Positions 62,924 to 64,000 of a DNA stretch of 64,000 bases are shown here, in pieces (the first letter of the stretch is position 1; each line of letters opens with the position of its first letter). Both the position numbers and the translations under genes were made by a program. Under the pieces are notes generated by a model. The model ran no database searches. It had not been told where the DNA came from and was given only the letters and a program-made list of their open reading frames with translations. This DNA is from Armigeres subalbatus (Eukaryota > Arthropoda > Insecta > Diptera > Culicidae), in NCBI RefSeq assembly GCF_024139115.2, contig NC_085139.1, positions 144,200,652 through 144,264,651 on the forward strand. The letters are read 5' to 3'.

Positions 62924-63309
62924 TGTTGCCGTGGGTAATTCCGACGGGCCTGAAAGGGTTAATAGCGTGAACGCGCATGATAAGCGATGTAGCGAACGCG
63001 TTCCGTTTTGTTGTTGCTCAATGTTGACACACATACATGAGGGAGCTAATTGAAGCAAAAGCGGTAGAAAAAAGAACGGCCATAACAGCTTTGTTGATGG
63101 TTCTGTACAGAAGGAATGAAGAAAGATGGTTTTCTTTCTAGCGGAATGAAATGTGTGTATGATAGTATAATTGTGAAAGATTGAATGTGAGAATTTATCA
63201 TTGCTGTAACGAAATTCTTTGTATTGAAGTCTCTGTTTCGTCATCGTCTTGCATAGATCATATTACCGTTACTTACCAATCGTCCGCTAGCCTACAGAGG
63301 AAGAGAGCA
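62924..63309 (+). repeat. 3' LTR
   Basis: Starts TGTTGCCGTGGGTAATTCCG and ends GAGGAAGAGAGCA. Same length as the 5' LTR. Confidence 0.93.
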
Positions 63310-63513
63310 GAAAGAGGCTAGTTGCTGTGGAAGAAAACTAGATTTTGAGTTTCGTTCACCAACCCACTTGAGATCGTTTTCTTGCACCCGGAGGGTGTAA
63401 CAGTGAACTTCATCCAATCAAGTGAGATCCAGGTTTTTCTGAATCATTTTGGGACTCCAATCAACTGTGCAAAAATGGGCTCGATTGGTTGCGTAATGCA
63501 CGAGAAAGGCACC

Positions 63514-64000
63514 ACCACTGCTAGGTAGATAAATTAGGGTTTTTCTGACATCGAAAGATCATGAAGACGAAACACAATAACAGAATCGCCAGATTTTAGA
63601 TAGCAAAAATAAATAAAAATAGACCTCGAATTCGAACTTTTATGCAAGCAATCGTGCAATCCCTTGTTTCAAAAAGTATCTCTCTTTTTTGTACACATTC
63701 ATACAGATATCACCTCGGTTCATTTAGCCAAGTTCAGTGGCTTGGTTTTCGAATGATCCCACAGCTTTTACGTTCACCTGGTGCACAAGAGAGGAAAAAA
63801 TGTCCATTGTTATTAGCACTAAAACGATTTGCTCTATAATCGAATCCGATATAAATCCATTCAAATCCCCACGATCGTAAGTGGCACTGTTATTACGCAC
63901 CACACTTTTGTAAAGACTATAATTGAATTAGTGCAACCTGTCGTTTACAAACCAGGGGATGTGATGTTTGCACGTTTACACTTTATTGCTGTTTGGGAGC
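63514..64000. other. Unassigned sequence at the window edge
   Basis: A 65-codon plus frame at 63642-63839 has no recognisable content. Confidence 0.4.

Larger units (their letters stand above)
59876..63309 (+). mobile_element. Young BEL/Pao element lacking pol, two 386-bp LTRs
   Basis: Two LTRs of identical length (386 bp, TG...CA) differ at seven positions by eye. Between them lie 2662 bp coding for Gag and protease only. A polypurine tract GGGTGGGGGAA precedes the 3' LTR. RT, RNase H and integrase are deleted, so it must have been moved by enzymes of a full-length relative. No clear target duplication: GTGAA before, GAAAG after. Confidence 0.93.
58535..63513. mobile_element. Possible old DNA element enclosing later insertions
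   Basis: GGTGCCTTTCTCATGCA (58535-58551) and TGCACGAGAAAGGCACC (63497-63513) are inverted with one mismatch over 17 bp. They resemble the ends of the element at 38302-38677. If this is a pair, the TA element and the BEL element between them inserted later. Confidence 0.4.

Overview
This window looks like nuclear DNA of a culicine mosquito, most probably Aedes. The background is AT-rich, no prokaryotic-style genes are visible, and almost everything recognisable is a transposable element (TE). These include BEL/Pao LTR elements, RTE-, CR1/Jockey-, R1- and I-like LINEs, a Penelope-like element, tRNA-derived SINEs including one that I believe is Feilai, and many MITEs and fold-back elements. I found no host gene I can name. 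The window could be intergenic or a large intron.

Layout. 1-3 kb: unassigned, with coding-like open frames on the minus strand. 3.05-10.3 kb: a decayed but full-order BEL/Pao element (gag, protease, RT, RNase H, integrase), broken by a 200-bp MITE and by an ORF1-only LINE carrying a PHD finger. 10.5-18.4 kb: MITEs, fold-backs and arrays of a TTTGGCCGAAA core. 18.6-22.9 kb: the TE-poorest block. 22.9-25.9 kb: a MITE split by a minus-strand LINE, a minisatellite, and a Penelope-like element with a GIY-YIG endonuclease, a hammerhead-ribozyme fold and 70-bp inverted repeats. 26.2-33.7 kb: nested DNA elements, then an RTE LINE split by a 2.7-kb insertion and flanked by two copies of a ~560-bp SINE-containing block. 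33.7-41 kb: SINE pieces, iterated-motif arrays and MITEs. 42.0-45.4 kb: two copies of one fold-back transposon family, one inside the other, each with array-type termini and a 9-bp target duplication. 45.8-49.3 kb: minus-strand LINEs, one inserted in another with a perfect 12-bp target duplication, giving a chimeric 426-codon ORF. 49.8-52 kb: Feilai-like SINE, 1.1 kb of GGAAGAA polypurine, a TTTGGCCGAAA array and a LINE scrap. 54-57 kb: an R1-like LINE on the minus strand. 58.5-63.5 kb: a TA-flanked DNA element and a young, internally deleted BEL/Pao element with two 386-bp LTRs.

The genes do not form a pathway. The record is one of nested insertion, which gives relative ages: the BEL at 59.9-63.3 kb is young (LTRs differ at 7 of 386 sites by eye), while the BEL at 3-10 kb and most LINEs are dead. 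The recurring theme is transposon ends built from a short core motif repeated every 15-20 bp with variable spacers. At least four unrelated core sequences show this architecture. The clearest case is the nested pair at 42-45.4 kb.
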